This document shows positions 35,167-48,829 of a stretch of DNA of 64,000 nucleotides, in pieces; position 1 is the stretch's first letter; each line of letters starts with the position of its first letter. The notes beneath the pieces were generated by a model. The model saw only the letters and a program-made list of their open reading frames with translations. It ran no database searches and was not told the origin of the DNA. Both the position numbers and the translations under genes were made by a program. Source of the DNA: Punica granatum (Eukaryota > Streptophyta > Magnoliopsida > Myrtales > Lythraceae); assembly GCF_007655135.1 (NCBI RefSeq), contig NC_045130.1:11160001-11224000 (forward strand). Reading direction: 5' to 3'.

Positions 35167-37027
35167 AAAAGGAAAAAAAAAAGTACGTACTTTTTCACCG
35201 AAGAAGAGGGCTATGCGTACTTCCCTTTTTATAGATTCGCATATTGGAGTCTCTCACTGTAGCTAAGCTAGCTAGCCTTCCCCTTCTATTTTCCTCTCGA
35301 GAGCATGTACAGCGGAACCATGAGTCTTTTCCGATTTCTGAATTTCTTTTCGGTTTCAAATGAAGTCGATGGGTCTAAAGGAATACGAAAATCTTTTTTT
35401 CAAGCTTGTTCTCTGTACAAACAAAAATCTATTAGATTCAAAATTTCTCCATTATTCTAAGATAATTTTTGCCTCGTACGTATTTTACTGTACCATAACG
35501 TGACACTAGCTTTACTGACGAAGTAATTGAATTGGATTCAACTGGGAGAGATCTTCAACTTCCAAGTGTGAATTCAGCTTCAGTATCCAGAGACAGAGAG
35601 GCTCATGAAGAGATAGGGGGGAGAGATATTTGAGTGGTGGGAAACAGGACAAGTGGGGGTTGTTTTCTGTCCATTCTTTGAGAAGTCAATACGCACTTTG
35701 ATATAATGCAATTGATTGTGTAGAAAAAACGTTTTTTTTCATTACAAAAGCCATGGTTAATACAAGAAAATTCAACAGAAGGTAAAATAAAGGGCAGAGC
35801 CTCAGAGATAGTATCCTGATCAGAACCGAATTTAAAATATTTCAGTTGTTAATTGGGAGTGTGTCACTGCTGTACACTTCATTCTCAAATTAAATACTTA
35901 TATATGTGTACTGTGGAATCCCCCTAGCATTATGATACTGTATTTTCGAAAGTACACAAAGTTGATAAGGTCCCTTCTACGGTTTTCTCCTTTGGCCATA
36001 TATGACAAACCAACAAAACCCCTTCTGTGCTCTGATGTTGGGCAAAGGCTTTCAGTCGACTAAGGCAAACCACATCTCTCTCAGTTCACTATGTCATCTC
36101 TATCGGTCGTTAAGAAGCCGAAACACAAGTAATTAAAGTTTCTTATTATCGATTATAATTGAAAAAGAACTAGTTTGCTGATAATTAGCTTAATAGGCAT
36201 GACCGCTAGAATGATAAACACTTTTCACGTGCATCAGCCAACAATTGACTCATCTAGGGCAACTTGACATTATAAGTGCATGCACCATCCTAATTTGTTC
36301 TTTTTCTTTAGCTGGGAATTGTATTGCCTGAATAAGATCCCTTCTCTTTTGTTTTTCAATATTTGATGTTTGGTCATTAAAAAGAGGTCCGGGCCAGTAC
36401 ATATATTCGTGCAATGATGTCGATATTTTCATTTAAGACAGGCTGCGAGTTATAATAATTCAATGTTTTCCTTGAATGTCCAATTTTTGGTTTATGCCTT
36501 TGTTTTATCAACTAGGCTATCTAAGTATAGTAGTATAAATTTATGAGGTGAAATGTGAGAGCTCCTCATGAACTAAGAACGAAAGGACGAAATCAAAATA
36601 ATATAGGGACATATATTAAATAAGAATGCAATAAAGGGGGTTTAAAGCAGTGATCTCGCTTTCGACCGATAAGGACATACTAAATAAAACTGAACAAATA
36701 TCATTCTAAAATCGAGTATATAGCAATCAAAATTGGAGCAGAACCTGCAAAGGTTTTAGGATTCCTCGATTCCCTCTGCGGGAATTATTGATCTTGTTCT
36801 GTTTTATGGGTAGTCATGATTCTGAAGTTCAGCGGCAAATTTATAAGATCATGGTTTCACAATTAGCCGGACTTTATTCTGGAAATCCCCTTTGTTTGTT
36901 ACTTATTCAACGAGGTTTGTACAAGCAATGAACCCCCCAAATTCTACATTTAATCTCACGAAAGTTAAACATTTATAGCAGAAGAAAACTTTTAAAGGGA
37001 AATAGTAGAATTAATCCCAATCGATCT
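35167..37027. other. gene-free DNA
   Basis: No coding exon, RNA gene or clear repeat is recognised. The short minus ORF at 36250-36432 is unsupported. Confidence 0.5.
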
Positions 37028-38492
37028 CTACTTAGTGCAGCAGATCAGGGTATTAACATGAAGAATGTAATACTGGTCATGCTCAGCCCATTCATTAGCG
37101 CCAAGGGGAGCAATCTCTTCAAAATCCACTACAATCTCTTTCCATTCACTAGACCTCACATCGCACACAAACATTTGTGTCCTGGTACGTGACCGGCGGC
37201 GCATGACCAACTTGTTGTCTCCATCCAGAGTAGCTATGGGTTGCATGCTTCTCACAGAAAAATGAATATAAGGATCAAGAAGACTGATTACCCGATGCCT
37301 GGTCCATACAAGAGTAGCAAAGCCATTTAGCACCCAAACCTCCATGATGTCTGGGGTCGGGTGGCACGTCTGGTAGAATACTCCACTTAATGCAAGTCTA
37401 TACCCGCAGCGCGACCCCGTATTGGGATAAGGCTCTAGAAAATGAGCTACAACATCGAACTCCACGGTTGCGATATCAAGAGAAAGTAAGCTGACTTCTC
37501 GACGTCTTTCTTCTGGGTTGTACTTTGCAGTCTGCCAATGCAATTTGTCGTTCACACAAAGGCTTGCCTTAATGTACCAACGTGAATTAGCTCAAGCGGC
37601 TCGGTGCATGTTTCCCTTAAGCAAGACCTCGGATTCGAGTCTTGTAAATAGAAAAAATTCACTCTAGAAGAGTTTTATCTCTTAATAGGCTAACCTAGCT
37701 CAATTAAATTAGTCGGAGCCCAATTGGGCTTTTGGATACTAAGGTGTACACCGAAAAAAAAAAAAAACAAAACAAACAAACAAACAAAAACCTTGCTTTA
37801 ATGTTCCACAGAAAAGAAAGATCCGAAGTTGGAGGAAAGTGGAGCCCCTTCCATGAGGCTCGGTTCTCTTCCTGTTTATGCAACTCAAAATCACAGACAT
37901 GGAAATCTATATTGCTTGGAGTGGCATTCAACCTGAAGATTTTCTATATATCGGTCGAAGAACTATGTACTATCTTCCACTGCCATTCTCCCATGAGATG
38001 TTCCCCATAAAAATATTTCCTGAAAGGTAGTAGCTTGTAGGATCTTGTTATCGGATTGCAGATGAGAAGCAAAAGAGTATCCCCGGTGGAGAAATAAAAC
38101 CCGAGGACAGCAGCAAGTATCACACCATCTCAAGAATTGAGTACCTTAATATTCAATTCAAAGAACTTTTGCATGCCATACCTGTGAATGAGGTAGTGAA
38201 CTAAACGTTCTTGCAGGCTACGGCTCTGAACGCTCTCATCTTTGCCGTTAAACTCAGAGTTTAGGTACGAGATGTCATAACCCTTACCAAAAAAGAACTG
38301 GGATGCCTCGCTGATTCGCTTCCCGGAGACCGTTTTAGATATAATTCCATGTCGAAGGCTCCACTTCTGAAGACGCAAGGCTTTGGATTCATCGCTGGTT
38401 TTTCTTTTCCACCATTTTTTACATATTGCTTTTAGCCTTAGGAGATCTTGAATAGGAAAACAAGCCAATATTTGGTATCAAATTTCATCCGG
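37028..38492 (-). pseudogene. F-box protein gene, disrupted by stops and a SINE
   Basis: F-box proteins are substrate-recognition subunits of SCF ubiquitin ligases. On the minus strand one frame can be followed from 38492. PDEI-stop-YQILACFPIQDLLRLKAICKKWW is an F-box with a TGA in place of one codon. Coding continues to a TGA at 38132-38130. The next codons read DGVILAAVLGFYFSTGDTLL and LLICNPITRSYKLLP, a GL..CNP.T..W/Y..LP block typical of F-box-associated domains. A TAG follows at 37946-37944, then ..WKGLHFPP..LSFLWNIKA. There a SINE interrupts. Beyond it SLCVNDKLHWQTAKYNPEER follows in the same frame once the SINE and one duplication copy are left out. The frame ends with WVLNGFATLVWTRHRVISLL and the C-terminus at 37028. 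Three in-frame stops plus the insertion mean no full protein can be made. All lesions leave the frame otherwise intact, so decay is moderate. Confidence 0.85.
37563..37807 (+). mobile_element. SINE (family 1) inserted in the F-box gene, with 16-bp target duplication
   Basis: Flanks CTTGCCTTAATGTACC (37563-37578) and CTTGCTTTAATGTTCC (37792-37807) are a 16-bp duplication with two differences. The body (37579-37791) has an A-box-like TAGCTCAAGCGG at 37589, a B-box-like GGATTCGAGTC about 40 bp later, a 3' part ending GGTGTACACCG, and an A-rich tail with (CAAA)n. This is the best-preserved member of the family in the window and lies antisense to the F-box gene. Confidence 0.9.
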
Positions 38493-38830
38493 CTACGAAG
38501 GAAGTTCTATTTGCTCCCTGTCGCCCTCAGTTTCATGTCCCACATGTGCATACAATGCGTTAGAAAAGAAGTTTTTCATGGATATGAATAAAGAAGAGAA
38601 CCAACTCATCGGTTTGAACTACGAATTCAATAGTCAGTGAAATCACAGGTTTTTGGTTATTAAGAAGAAGCCATGTTTTGCTCTGACTGTCAGGACATTC
38701 TATGTGGCAATCAATAAAATTAGTTGCACTATACCATTAAGTAAATTACCAAAATTATGAGTAAAAGTTAAGCATCTTACTAAAAAACAAAGTAAAGTTC
38801 TTCAAAATTTGTCTACTTTATTTCAAATTT

Positions 38831-39022
38831 GAATAGTTTACTTGTATCAAGAGAGGGAATAGCACAGTGGTGCACCTCTCGCCTGATGACCAAGAGGTCT
38901 CAGGTTCGATACCCAGTGGGACTACTCGTGCCTCCTTTATTAGATATTTAGGATTTCTATTTCAATGTATTAGACTCATGGGCCTCCCTTGTAATCGAAA
39001 AAAAAAGAATAGTTTACTTGTA
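38831..39022 (+). mobile_element. SINE (family 2) with perfect 16-bp target duplication
   Basis: GAATAGTTTACTTGTA occurs at 38831-38846 and 39007-39022. The 160-bp body starts TCAAGAGAGGGAATAGCACA, with A-box-like TAGCACAGTGGT and a canonical B box GGTTCGATACC. It ends TTGTAATCGAAAAAAAA. The spacing of the boxes matches RNA polymerase III promoters of tRNA-derived SINEs. The ORF 38867-39061 is inside it and not a gene. Confidence 0.9.
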
Positions 39023-39868
39023 ATTTATTTTGAAATTTATACAACTTACTTTCTATATTAGTAATTTACTAAAAATTCAAGTAATTTACTCGAAATTGTC
39101 TTAATTTACTTTGATTACATGGTGTGACTAATTGCACCGTAGACGTTTCCTCTGACTATTATGTCAAGGCCAATTTTTTTGCCGTTCTTGACCCTAACAA
39201 ATTGCTTGACTCTAACTGCCATATTTAAACCATCAACATGGAGACAATTGAGACAGGGAAAGTGGTTTAGGGAGCGAATTGAAATTGACCAATTTACGAG
39301 GAAAGTATTGTGCATGCATGTACATTAAAGACTAAAATAACCATTATAATATGTGAAAAAATGTAATAACGACTTTCACGCTTTTATGTCCGGAGTTGAT
39401 AATGTATAATAGATATTTTGGATATATGTAATTTGACAATAATCATCAGAGAGTAAATTAAGAAGAAAGCTTCTCCCTTTATATTTCAAGTTAAAAATTA
39501 TTTTTTTTAATAAAATTATGAGAGATATTGGCTCTTATAATTTCAGAATTTAAAATTATTATCATTCATAATATGTGCATTTTTTAATATTCAAACTTGT
39601 GTTTAGCTCCTTACGGGAGTTGACTTGACGTTGCTTACAATTGAACCCACAGCATATTGGTACATATTTCGTATTATGTAATTTTTTTTTCTTTAACCTC
39701 CAAAAGAACAAGCGGAAAACTACTTCTTGCATGTTTTTTGTGCGAGACACAGAAACGTTAGCTGTTGATTCCGGATCAGGGACGAGTGCTACTGCGCTCC
39801 AAACTTCTTTTGTCTCATGTGCCTCCAAAGTCTAAATTGAGAACGAAGGAAAGTTGATTTATATTCTC

Positions 39869-39911
<43 letters not shown>

Positions 39912-40744
39912 GTTGGTGAATTATTCCTATGTATATAGATAGATGGAGCTAAGAGGGATGACCCAGCAAGGGCAACGTTTTTCATGTGTCGACACTTTCC
40001 TTTCCCTCGAAATAAACTTACATGTTTTGATGGATCGAGAAAGAGATCACATGGGGTTTGCTTAGCTTATAGTTCAAAGCACATGTTGGCATATACCGGA
40101 TGAACGCAGGATTTGGATCAACGGAAAGATGAGAGATCTTTAGAGGAGCGAATATAAGTATCAACCTTCCGAATTAAAAGAACAAATAAATGTAATTTTA
40201 TCGAGAATTATATAACAATATATAAATTTTCATCAAGCTTCAAGATTTTACGGAGGCAATTGCCCCGTCAGTAATATACATATATTATATCTGTCACCGT
40301 CTCCCCGCTGCTTTTCCCATCCTAGAAGCAACACAAATGTACGTAACACTATGCCTTTTCTGATCACTCTTTTTTTTCAAAAAATAAAATAAAATTCTTT
40401 GGATAATTAAGAAGAAACGTCAAAAAACGATGAGGATGTTCTTCCTGGCCCATAGCTACTAAATAATTGATTAGGAAGAGCTTTCATCTAAGCCGAAGCG
40501 AAACAAGAAGTTGCAAGCAAAGAGAAATAGAACCCCAACTGACAGCCAACCCTCAGATGAGCATTTTGCCCCGTGCTAAGTTTGAGAAAACATTATATGA
40601 GACTAACACATGCACATTATCGTATATAAATTTTTTCTTGAGAATTTGACACATTATTCTAATATCCATATCACTTATTTCTTTTGCGATGAACTTAACA
40701 TTTGATTGAAACTTACATGTCATTTTGGTATGGTAGCACCATAT
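39023..40744. other. gene-free DNA
   Basis: A compound (TG)n(TA)n microsatellite is at 39869-39912. Small ORFs near 39562-39835 on both strands overlap each other and have no domain. Confidence 0.5.
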
Positions 40745-41195
40745 AATATAACAAGATGCATATCCGTGTTACGCACGGATTGTCGTAATTTTTTTTTTAA
40801 TAAATTTAAAATTTTGACATATAATTGTTTTACGATTTTAGAATATATATATATATATATGTATATAGATTGTTCACTATGATTTATTAATCAAATTAAC
40901 TAATAATAAAGAAAGAAGAAATTGTAAACTGAGAGATGGTAAAGGGAGAACGAGAGTTGAATAACCGTGGGAGGGGAGAGAGAGAGAGAGAGAGGAAGAG
41001 AAAAAAAGGAGAGAACTGTGAGAGAGGTGATTGTTTGGCATTTGAGAGTGGTATACAAATTTACTAATTTGTCCATAACTGCTTTTAATCGAATTGATGG
41101 TAATTATTTATATTATTTCAGCGTGGACATTTTACGGAACTGAATGTTATCCAATTTTCACTCTATTCCCTTCTATAATATAGATATATTTTCTC
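40745..41195. mobile_element. AT-rich non-autonomous element (class unclear)
   Basis: Starts TATAACAAGATGCATATCCG followed by TGTTACGCACGG, a near-palindrome (CCGTG..CACGG). Ends near CTATTCCCTTCTATAATATAGATATA. Interior AT-rich with a GA tract at 40974-40995. Similar CCGTG/CACGG starts occur at 25841. Non-coding. Possibly a Helitron- or MITE-like family; terminal signals could not be assigned. Confidence 0.4.
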
Positions 41196-42856
41196 ACTAT
41201 GCATTTTCAAAATGCCGAGCTAGGAAGACCCTAATCTAGTGTACCGGTGAACGCGTCCAAGCAAAAAATTAATTACTTGCTTATTTGCTTATTAGATTCT
41301 TATGAATCTAATATATAGGGTGCTTAGCAGATAGAAAAGGAACTCCGGCAAATATATATCGGCACGAGTAGGGTCCAAGAAGAGGGCTACTGCCAAGTGC
41401 CAGGTAGCTTAACGGGGGCCCAAAAAGAGTAGAATAATCATGAAAGAATTTTACTGGGCCCCCAAGTGAAGGATGACGGCCCACAATGTTCTCTATTTTA
41501 TTGGAGCCTGGTAGGTCGTGAATTCGTACACCACATCAATAATTAGAAGGGTAGGACACTTTAATCATCGAAGTTTCTGTTTGGCGTCACTTTGCCCTTT
41601 ACAGTTTGATTTTTGTTGCTTTACCCACTTAGGATTTAAAAGAATTTCATAGCTTTTTTTTTTTTTGGCCTCCACTATGTGCCTTTGAAGCTAATTGTGT
41701 TGCAGCTTTTTTTTTTGGTAAGAAGTGGGTCTTTCACTCTTTTGTATTAGGGGAATTCAGATTGTTGGTGTTTGTTGGCACCTTATTAATTGGGACTATC
41801 TGAACAACAAGCCTTGCATGGAAGGATAGTCATGAAGTGAAACATCAATGTCGATAGTAAGTGGGACATGATCATGTGATATTAGCTCTAAATTAATACT
41901 TAAAAGCATGTGGTTTTATTACTACATAAATGAGGAACACGTGCACTGCCCCTTAAATTTTGCACGTCCCCACATGCCCAAAATTTCTTTCCTTTTCTCA
42001 TTCAAATGCCTAGATAATTAATTAAATCTATTTTATGAATAACTTGATGAATCCAGTAATTGAAATATCATTTGTGAAACTTTTCACGTCTCTCTCTGTT
42101 AATTTTAAAGTTTGTAATTTTTTAAGGCCCCGTGAACATTCAGTAATAGAAACATATGAAATGTTTGTCTTTTCCCTTTTTTCCCAACAAAATTACGAAT
42201 AAGAAGTCCAAGGAAAAAGGTTGACGATTATGAAGATTCAGGCCCCCAATTTTGATATAGTCTATAATGTCAAATTTTTCCAGTAAATACAATTATATTT
42301 ATCATAGAAGGCTTCAAATCCATATAAACTAAGGTGTAAAGAATTCCAGATCAGAAAGAAGAAACTAGCTCCTTGAAAAAACTTGCAAGAGCTAGGAACG
42401 CCCATTTTCTCACCTCAAGAAGTTGTAACCATTTAATTAATTAAAAATTATATATTTAATTTTATTTTTATATATTTTTAAGTGCAAAGTTACTAATTAA
42501 ATGGTTAAAGTTCATTTTTTCAGTATTATTTTGAATTGGTCGCAGAAGATATAACTTCATTGAAGTGCTTCTATGAAATCATGTCACTTCAAAAGCTTTC
42601 TAAGAAAAATATATGATTTTGCAACAAAAAAAGAGTGAAGAGGGGAAAAAAAACACACACACACACACTCGTTCTATGGGAAGGAAGTAAATGTCACTCT
42701 GAGAATTACAATTAAAGAGGACCTTTGGCAGTGAAAAATTTTTAATTTGCAATGTTATGGAGAAAAAACGAAATTAGGAAATACAAGGAATATATCGATT
42801 TGGAATGAGGAATTAAAATTGTGGGAAGAAAGAATTAAATTGAAGAGTTGATATAG

Positions 42857-42891
<35 letters not shown>

Positions 42892-45800
42892 GAAGAAATG
42901 GTTGTAGGTGTGTAATTAACACAAACGAGGTAAAATGTCAAACTAGAAAAGTTGGATTCTTAATTTTTTATGGACATATATAATTATATATTAATAAATA
43001 ATGTGAACCGCAATTTGTGGGACCTCAAGCCATTGCTGGGTTGCCTTATCCTTGGACCACCCACGAAGGACAAAGCCAAGCGGCCATACGCAAGCCAAAA
43101 ATACACCTCTTTGACCGGACCTCTCATGTCGTGGCTCTTGCACTCACACTGTATATCAACATCAGCATCGCCTATTGGAACTTATGAGACTTTGAGATGA
43201 TCACAACGGTATACTCTAAAAAGTTAATCATATTAGATATGACGTGATTTAATTATATTACCCAATTGAATGAAACCATCTTCACGGCTCTCATGCCTCT
43301 CATCCTCTAGGCGAATGCTATATATACGACATGGCCGCGGTACGATAGAATCCTACATCTTAGAGATATGAATGTCTTGGCAAACTCGTGAGAGTAACAA
43401 CCACTCATTTTCCAATAAGACGATTTTAAAAGGTACAGACAATATCTATTTTTGGTGCATGTTGTCTGGCTTCAGCTAGTACACGGAAGTCCATACGATG
43501 CTTTTTCTGTCTATCAATAACTGCACGCATAGCAGGGTGGATGCGAAGTAGATCACTATCTCGGCAATACTTTTGAGTTGTTCTGCCGGATCGATCGCTG
43601 AGCCGAGCAAATTAAATTTTGGACTCGTAATATTATTGTAACGGATATGCAATAATGTATCAATGACAGCACCGAGACAATAATGTAACAGAGTGAGAGG
43701 GGAAATCCAAGCAAAAATTAGCAAAGATTGGTTACGAGTTGGAATTTCCGCAATCCATTGGCTTCTCTCTCTCTCTCTCTCTCCCCCGACCCTGGAAGTG
43801 AAGGAGGAGTTGTTTTTGTCTCCACCGGCGGACGTTAAGACGCATGTGCCCACAGAAGGGAGAGATGGGCCCACGGCCCATATCCACCGACACGGCCCAT
43901 TAAATGCAGGGCATGTGTCTGTGTTGGGTACATAGAACTGAACCAGCAGGACCAATCCCAGTGACGACTTTTTGTCTATTTTCTTTTTCTTGCTTCTTCT
44001 TCTTAATTATTTGGTTTTTGTCGATATATATATATATATATGTATGTATATATAGTCTCAGAGGCTGGGTTGGTTTGTCCGTCAGCCCGTACGGAAATTG
44101 CGGATGGGTACAAAGAATGGACAGCCGGGGGGCCTCTTCCACCCCCCACTGGATAATAATAAATTTTAAAAAAAACAAAATTCTCTTATTTTCGGGTTCG
44201 ATTTTTATAGTGAAGATTATCTTTTTAGGGGGACGAACAATTGAATCGGCTCCTCTTAGACCCTGGTCTTTCTCCAACATGGGATTGCGATGCCTTATCA
44301 CTGTTATTGTAAAGGAACAGTGCGACTACACTAAACTCTCCTCCTTAGTTTTCTATTATAATTTTATACAGACTTTTATTTCTTTTTCATTATGTTTCTC
44401 AAACTAGTAACCAAGAAAAACGAAAACCCAGATTATATAAAATGTGATTGGGTTCACTTTATAGTCATATTAAACATTATACCCACGCTATGTGGAAGAT
44501 CATTAAATGAATGCACTTTTGATATTCATTGAGATATTACATGACTTTTGTAAATTAATCATCAGTAAATAAAAGGTTAAAAAATAAACATATATATGGG
44601 GTACGTATATCAAGATTTGAAGGTAAAATAATCGAATAAAAATTAATTAATTAATTAATTATTTAAAGCAGCAAAAAGGGTGTCCTTTTGGCACGTTCAT
44701 CTCCAAAGAAAGTGCACAACTACACATTTGTAAAAAGAAAAAAAAAAGTAAAGAAGGAAGAATTTAAATGACAACAGGAAAAGAAAATAGAAATGAAAGA
44801 GACATTTTTTTTAATAACTCACGAATCTTTCATTAATAGGAAGAAGTTCTTCCAAAAATAAAAATGAAAGAGACCATATACCATATGTAAGAGTGGGTGA
44901 GAATTGAAAAAAAGACGTTAGTTATGAGTAATTTATTTTTTGAGATTTATTACTTTCATTCGATGTCTATCGATATTATCCTTATATTAGATCCATTGAC
45001 CTCCTCCATACCCGAAAAGAAAAAAAAATGATTTTGCGTCAATCGCAACAGTACATTTATATTAGTAAAGTCATCATGAGTGATCACTCAGTCCGATTCT
45101 CTTAGCCATGTTCTTCCGTCATAGATATGACTTGTGGAAGCATAATAAGGAAAAATGAAAAACAAAATGGACAGGAGGATATATAATGCAGTACAGAAAA
45201 TGATATGAATTTACAAACGTATATATGAAGGTACCAGTGCATGCAAGGGATTTCTGCTAGTGTAATATCTATGTGGACTACAATGGGGTGGTGGAAATTT
45301 CAATAGAGAGCGGCTAAAAGTAAAAATTTGTGCTTGATAAAATTGAATTTTTTAAGTAAAAAAAATGATATACGAACTTGGTCTATAGAGAGCGCGGCTG
45401 AGATCTCCTTTTCCTCTTGTTTTTTTTTCCCCCCTTCTTGTTAATTAATTGATACATAAATAATCTAGTAGTCGTCTGCCTAATTAAATGGATAGAAATG
45501 GAGGCGTATAACGTACCAACCTAAAGCAAGAAGAACAGTGACAGCTATTAAACTGGTCAGAGTTGACAATAGATATTATATTACATTATATTACTAATTA
45601 CTAATTAAAATAAAAAGTGGAACTTAGTTGTGAGAAATATGCATACATTATTGTGTACGTCCTAGAAAAACTCGATATTAGGAGACCATATATATTATTT
45701 GTCAAGGAGCTAGCTATGCAAAAATAATATGAAAATGACACTAAATTGGAGAATTCAATCTTATACGTGGTATTTACTTAGAAGGACTATTGTACAATAA

Positions 45801-48095
45801 ATATGACTCCACTTATACATTAGTTTACTTAGATTCAGAATAAATTACTTAAATGATAACTTGGAGTTCAGTTGAATTCTGATAAATTATCAATATATAT
45901 ATTGAGTGCATCACCTCGATTATGAGTGATTGCTTGCAAATAAATTTAAGTTAAACTACATAAATTTTCAAACCCTTCCCTTTCAATATTTCTGTACATG
46001 TGATGGGATTTTCCCTACTAACTTATTATATTGTACGTATTATGTTATAGGAGATATAATTTTTGCATGGATTTATGGGCACATGGGGGAATGCACGTGC
46101 ACATGCAGAGAGGGCCACTGCTTAGGGATCACCATTTTATTTTCCCCTGACACTCTCACGTGATTCAAGACCGCGCCTTTTAACTCTCCCACCAATGCCG
46201 TCCATGACCTCCTCTAAATTATTCTCTTAATTATCATTCTATTATATAATTATTCGATGATGATATGGTTCTTTATGCTTTAATTTCTTTAGTTAATTAA
46301 GGAAAATCGTATGATGGTACTGGCTTTTTTTCTTTTTTTTTTTACTAGTTGATGCTGTACAATATATGTATGTACCAGTGCCACCGGGATCAGATATGTG
46401 AGGTTTCACACTCACCCTGTCGGCAAACTGTGTGTCCCAACTTAAAATAATAATTTTGTTTTGGGAATATATACATCTACATATATATGTAAAATTTTCA
46501 ATAGTCCTAAAAGCGACTAATTCTATCTTCAATCAAAAAGTTCGAGTTAATCAGCTGTGATACACAATCTCTTACAAATTCAATGTTTTCTTCCTGTTTT
46601 TTCGACATGAAATTTACCATCCTCACCGATATATGAAATGTATAAATTCGAAATATACAGTTGTGCGGTCAAACCATACTTAAAATTAAAATAATTAACA
46701 GTTTTTAAATTATGAACATGTTATGGGTAAATGAGTAATAATGCTAGTTTGATCTGAAAGAGTAAAACAGTGTTCCATTTTAGATCGGATTGCTAAACTT
46801 AGATAGGGCATATATATCTCCTGTGGTGTAATATCTTCCGCTATGTAGTAGGCCGTTCATCACGTGGAATGGCAACAAGTACGATACGACAACTCATCCA
46901 TAAGGAGAATATTGAGTGCTTGCATCCATTACAGATCAATTTATACATACATAAGTGGTCCTATCCGAACATAAATTAAGGAGTCCAAGCAATGCAGGTG
47001 AATTTCTTAAGGAGATCGAGTAATTTAGGTTGTATTTTGGCTTATTACGATGAATGCGAGTACTAAATAGAAACGAAAATTTTTTCATATATTTTATGAT
47101 GTGAAGCCTAAAAAAGCAGTGGCTGATAGCTAGGCTAGCGGTTGGGAAAAATGAACGAAGCAGCCCCTTTGAGACGAGTGGGAAGGGGTAGGACCGGAAT
47201 GGAAGGAAGAATAAAACAGAAGAAGAATAAGAAGATCCCGCACCGTACATTTTGGTCCTTTCTGCAATCTTCCCTTCCTGCTCCGGGTCCGGTAAAAGAA
47301 AAAGATAAATTGCCCAAATGATTGATATTTGTAAGGCTCACCACGTCTCATGTATATGATGTTTGATTTTTTTTTTCTATTAATGCAATTGGGTTTCGAT
47401 CCCGTAAAAAGAAAATAAATAAAGCTCACCCATGACATTGTTCAGATTTCAATTTTATTTTTTCAGCAAGATCATAAAAGATTCTCATAAATTAATTCTC
47501 GCTCATGTATCGATTTGGTCTTAGCTACAGTTACGAGGTACTTTTAATAGGAACCTGAAATGCCTCCACTGCGGATCCCCACTGCTTGCACCGCAATTTA
47601 TAAAACCACATGACAGCTCATGATTCATATATTGATTGTTAACCTCATTTTATATGTTGGTTCATTTTCTTTGCAATTTTAACAAAATCATGTGCATTTC
47701 TCAAATATTTTTTGACGAAGTCCTTCATCCTTTTACATATGCGACCCTCTTGATTGATTAGATGGAGCAAGAGCAGAAAGTTAAAGATATAATGATCACG
47801 TTTGGTACACCAAAATGAAAAAGAAAGAAATAAAATATAAATTTATTGAGAAAAAAATAATTCTTTTAGTTAAATTTGAAAAATGTAAATTGATGTAACT
47901 AAAAAAGATTAACTTAGTTTTCATGATCTCGATTTATACGTACATTAAGTTTTACGAATTTCAATGAAACTATATAATATTTGAATATATAAAAGCTAGT
48001 TAAAATGAAGGCATGAATATTACTTAAAATTTTTGGAGGAAATATTATACTATTAAGTTGAAGACAAAAGATCATATTAATAAAATGTATCTTTC
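41196..48095. other. long gene-free region
   Basis: Microsatellites: (CA)n near 42652, (TA)n at 42860-42889, (CT)n at 43763-43784, and TA runs near 44025-44053. The longest ORFs (43476-43955 minus, 43904-44407 plus, 43900-44301 minus) overlap on opposite strands. They contain microsatellite-coded runs and have no recognised domain, so no gene is called. An old tRNA-like repeat may lie near 44820-45030. Confidence 0.45.
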
Positions 48096-48104
48096 CAAAT
48101 AGTA

Positions 48105-48260
48105 AAAGAGACACTATTAAAAGACACATTCGCCTATTGACTTGGAAGTCGCGGGTTATATGCATAGTGGAACTACTGGTGCCACATTATTAGTTATTTA
48201 AAATTTCTTTTTCATTACACTAAACCTTTGACATCCTTTGTAATTGAGAAAAAAAAAAAA
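48105..48260 (+). mobile_element. SINE (family 2) copy
   Basis: CATTCGCCTATTGACTTGGAAGTCGCGGGTT (first bases CATTCGCCTATTGACTTGG), GTGGAACTACTGGTGCC, ATTAGTTATTTAAAATTTC and TTTGTAATTGAGAAAAAAA follow the order of the copy at 38847-39006. The B box is degraded. A poly(A) tail is present. Confidence 0.65.
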
Positions 48261-48829
48261 GACACTGAAGAAAGAAATGGATGAAAGGATGAAATATTTA
48301 TCCCATTGTTCGATTCCTATATGCCAAAGGTAACCTAAATAGTGAAAAATCAAAATGGATCCATATGCATGGTAGGGAGAGTAGTATACTTTTTTATACT
48401 CTCACATGTCTTTTTAAAAAAAAATAGTTTTTTTGCAAATCTTTTTAAATAATAATGGTATAAGAGTTTCTTGACAATTCAAATGGCCCAGTGACCATTC
48501 TGCAAGATACGAGAAAGATAAGTTTGGCCACGTACATATCGTGCATGTAGCCCTACAAGAAGTATTCTCTTTCATAATATAATGAAGTATTATGTACATT
48601 TTTTTAATAATTAAAATTCTTTTTTTGATTTAAAAATTCTTAATTTAACTTAGATATAATTTTAATTGTATATACAAAACTTTTTCTTGGTGTACATCGC
48701 CTACTATCCTGAAGTTCAATGGGCCTTATTAATCCAACCTTAATTATTATTATTTTTACGATATTTCCTAAATCTTTTATCTAATTTCACTATAAAAACC
48801 TTTTATGTTTTGATGTACCATTTTTTTAT

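Noticed and set aside
43476..44407. Overlapping ORFs of 133-167 residues on both strands, the longest outside the known genes
   Set aside because: They overlap each other on opposite strands, contain microsatellite-coded runs (SLSLSL, IYIYIY), have no recognisable domain, and show no splice or promoter context.
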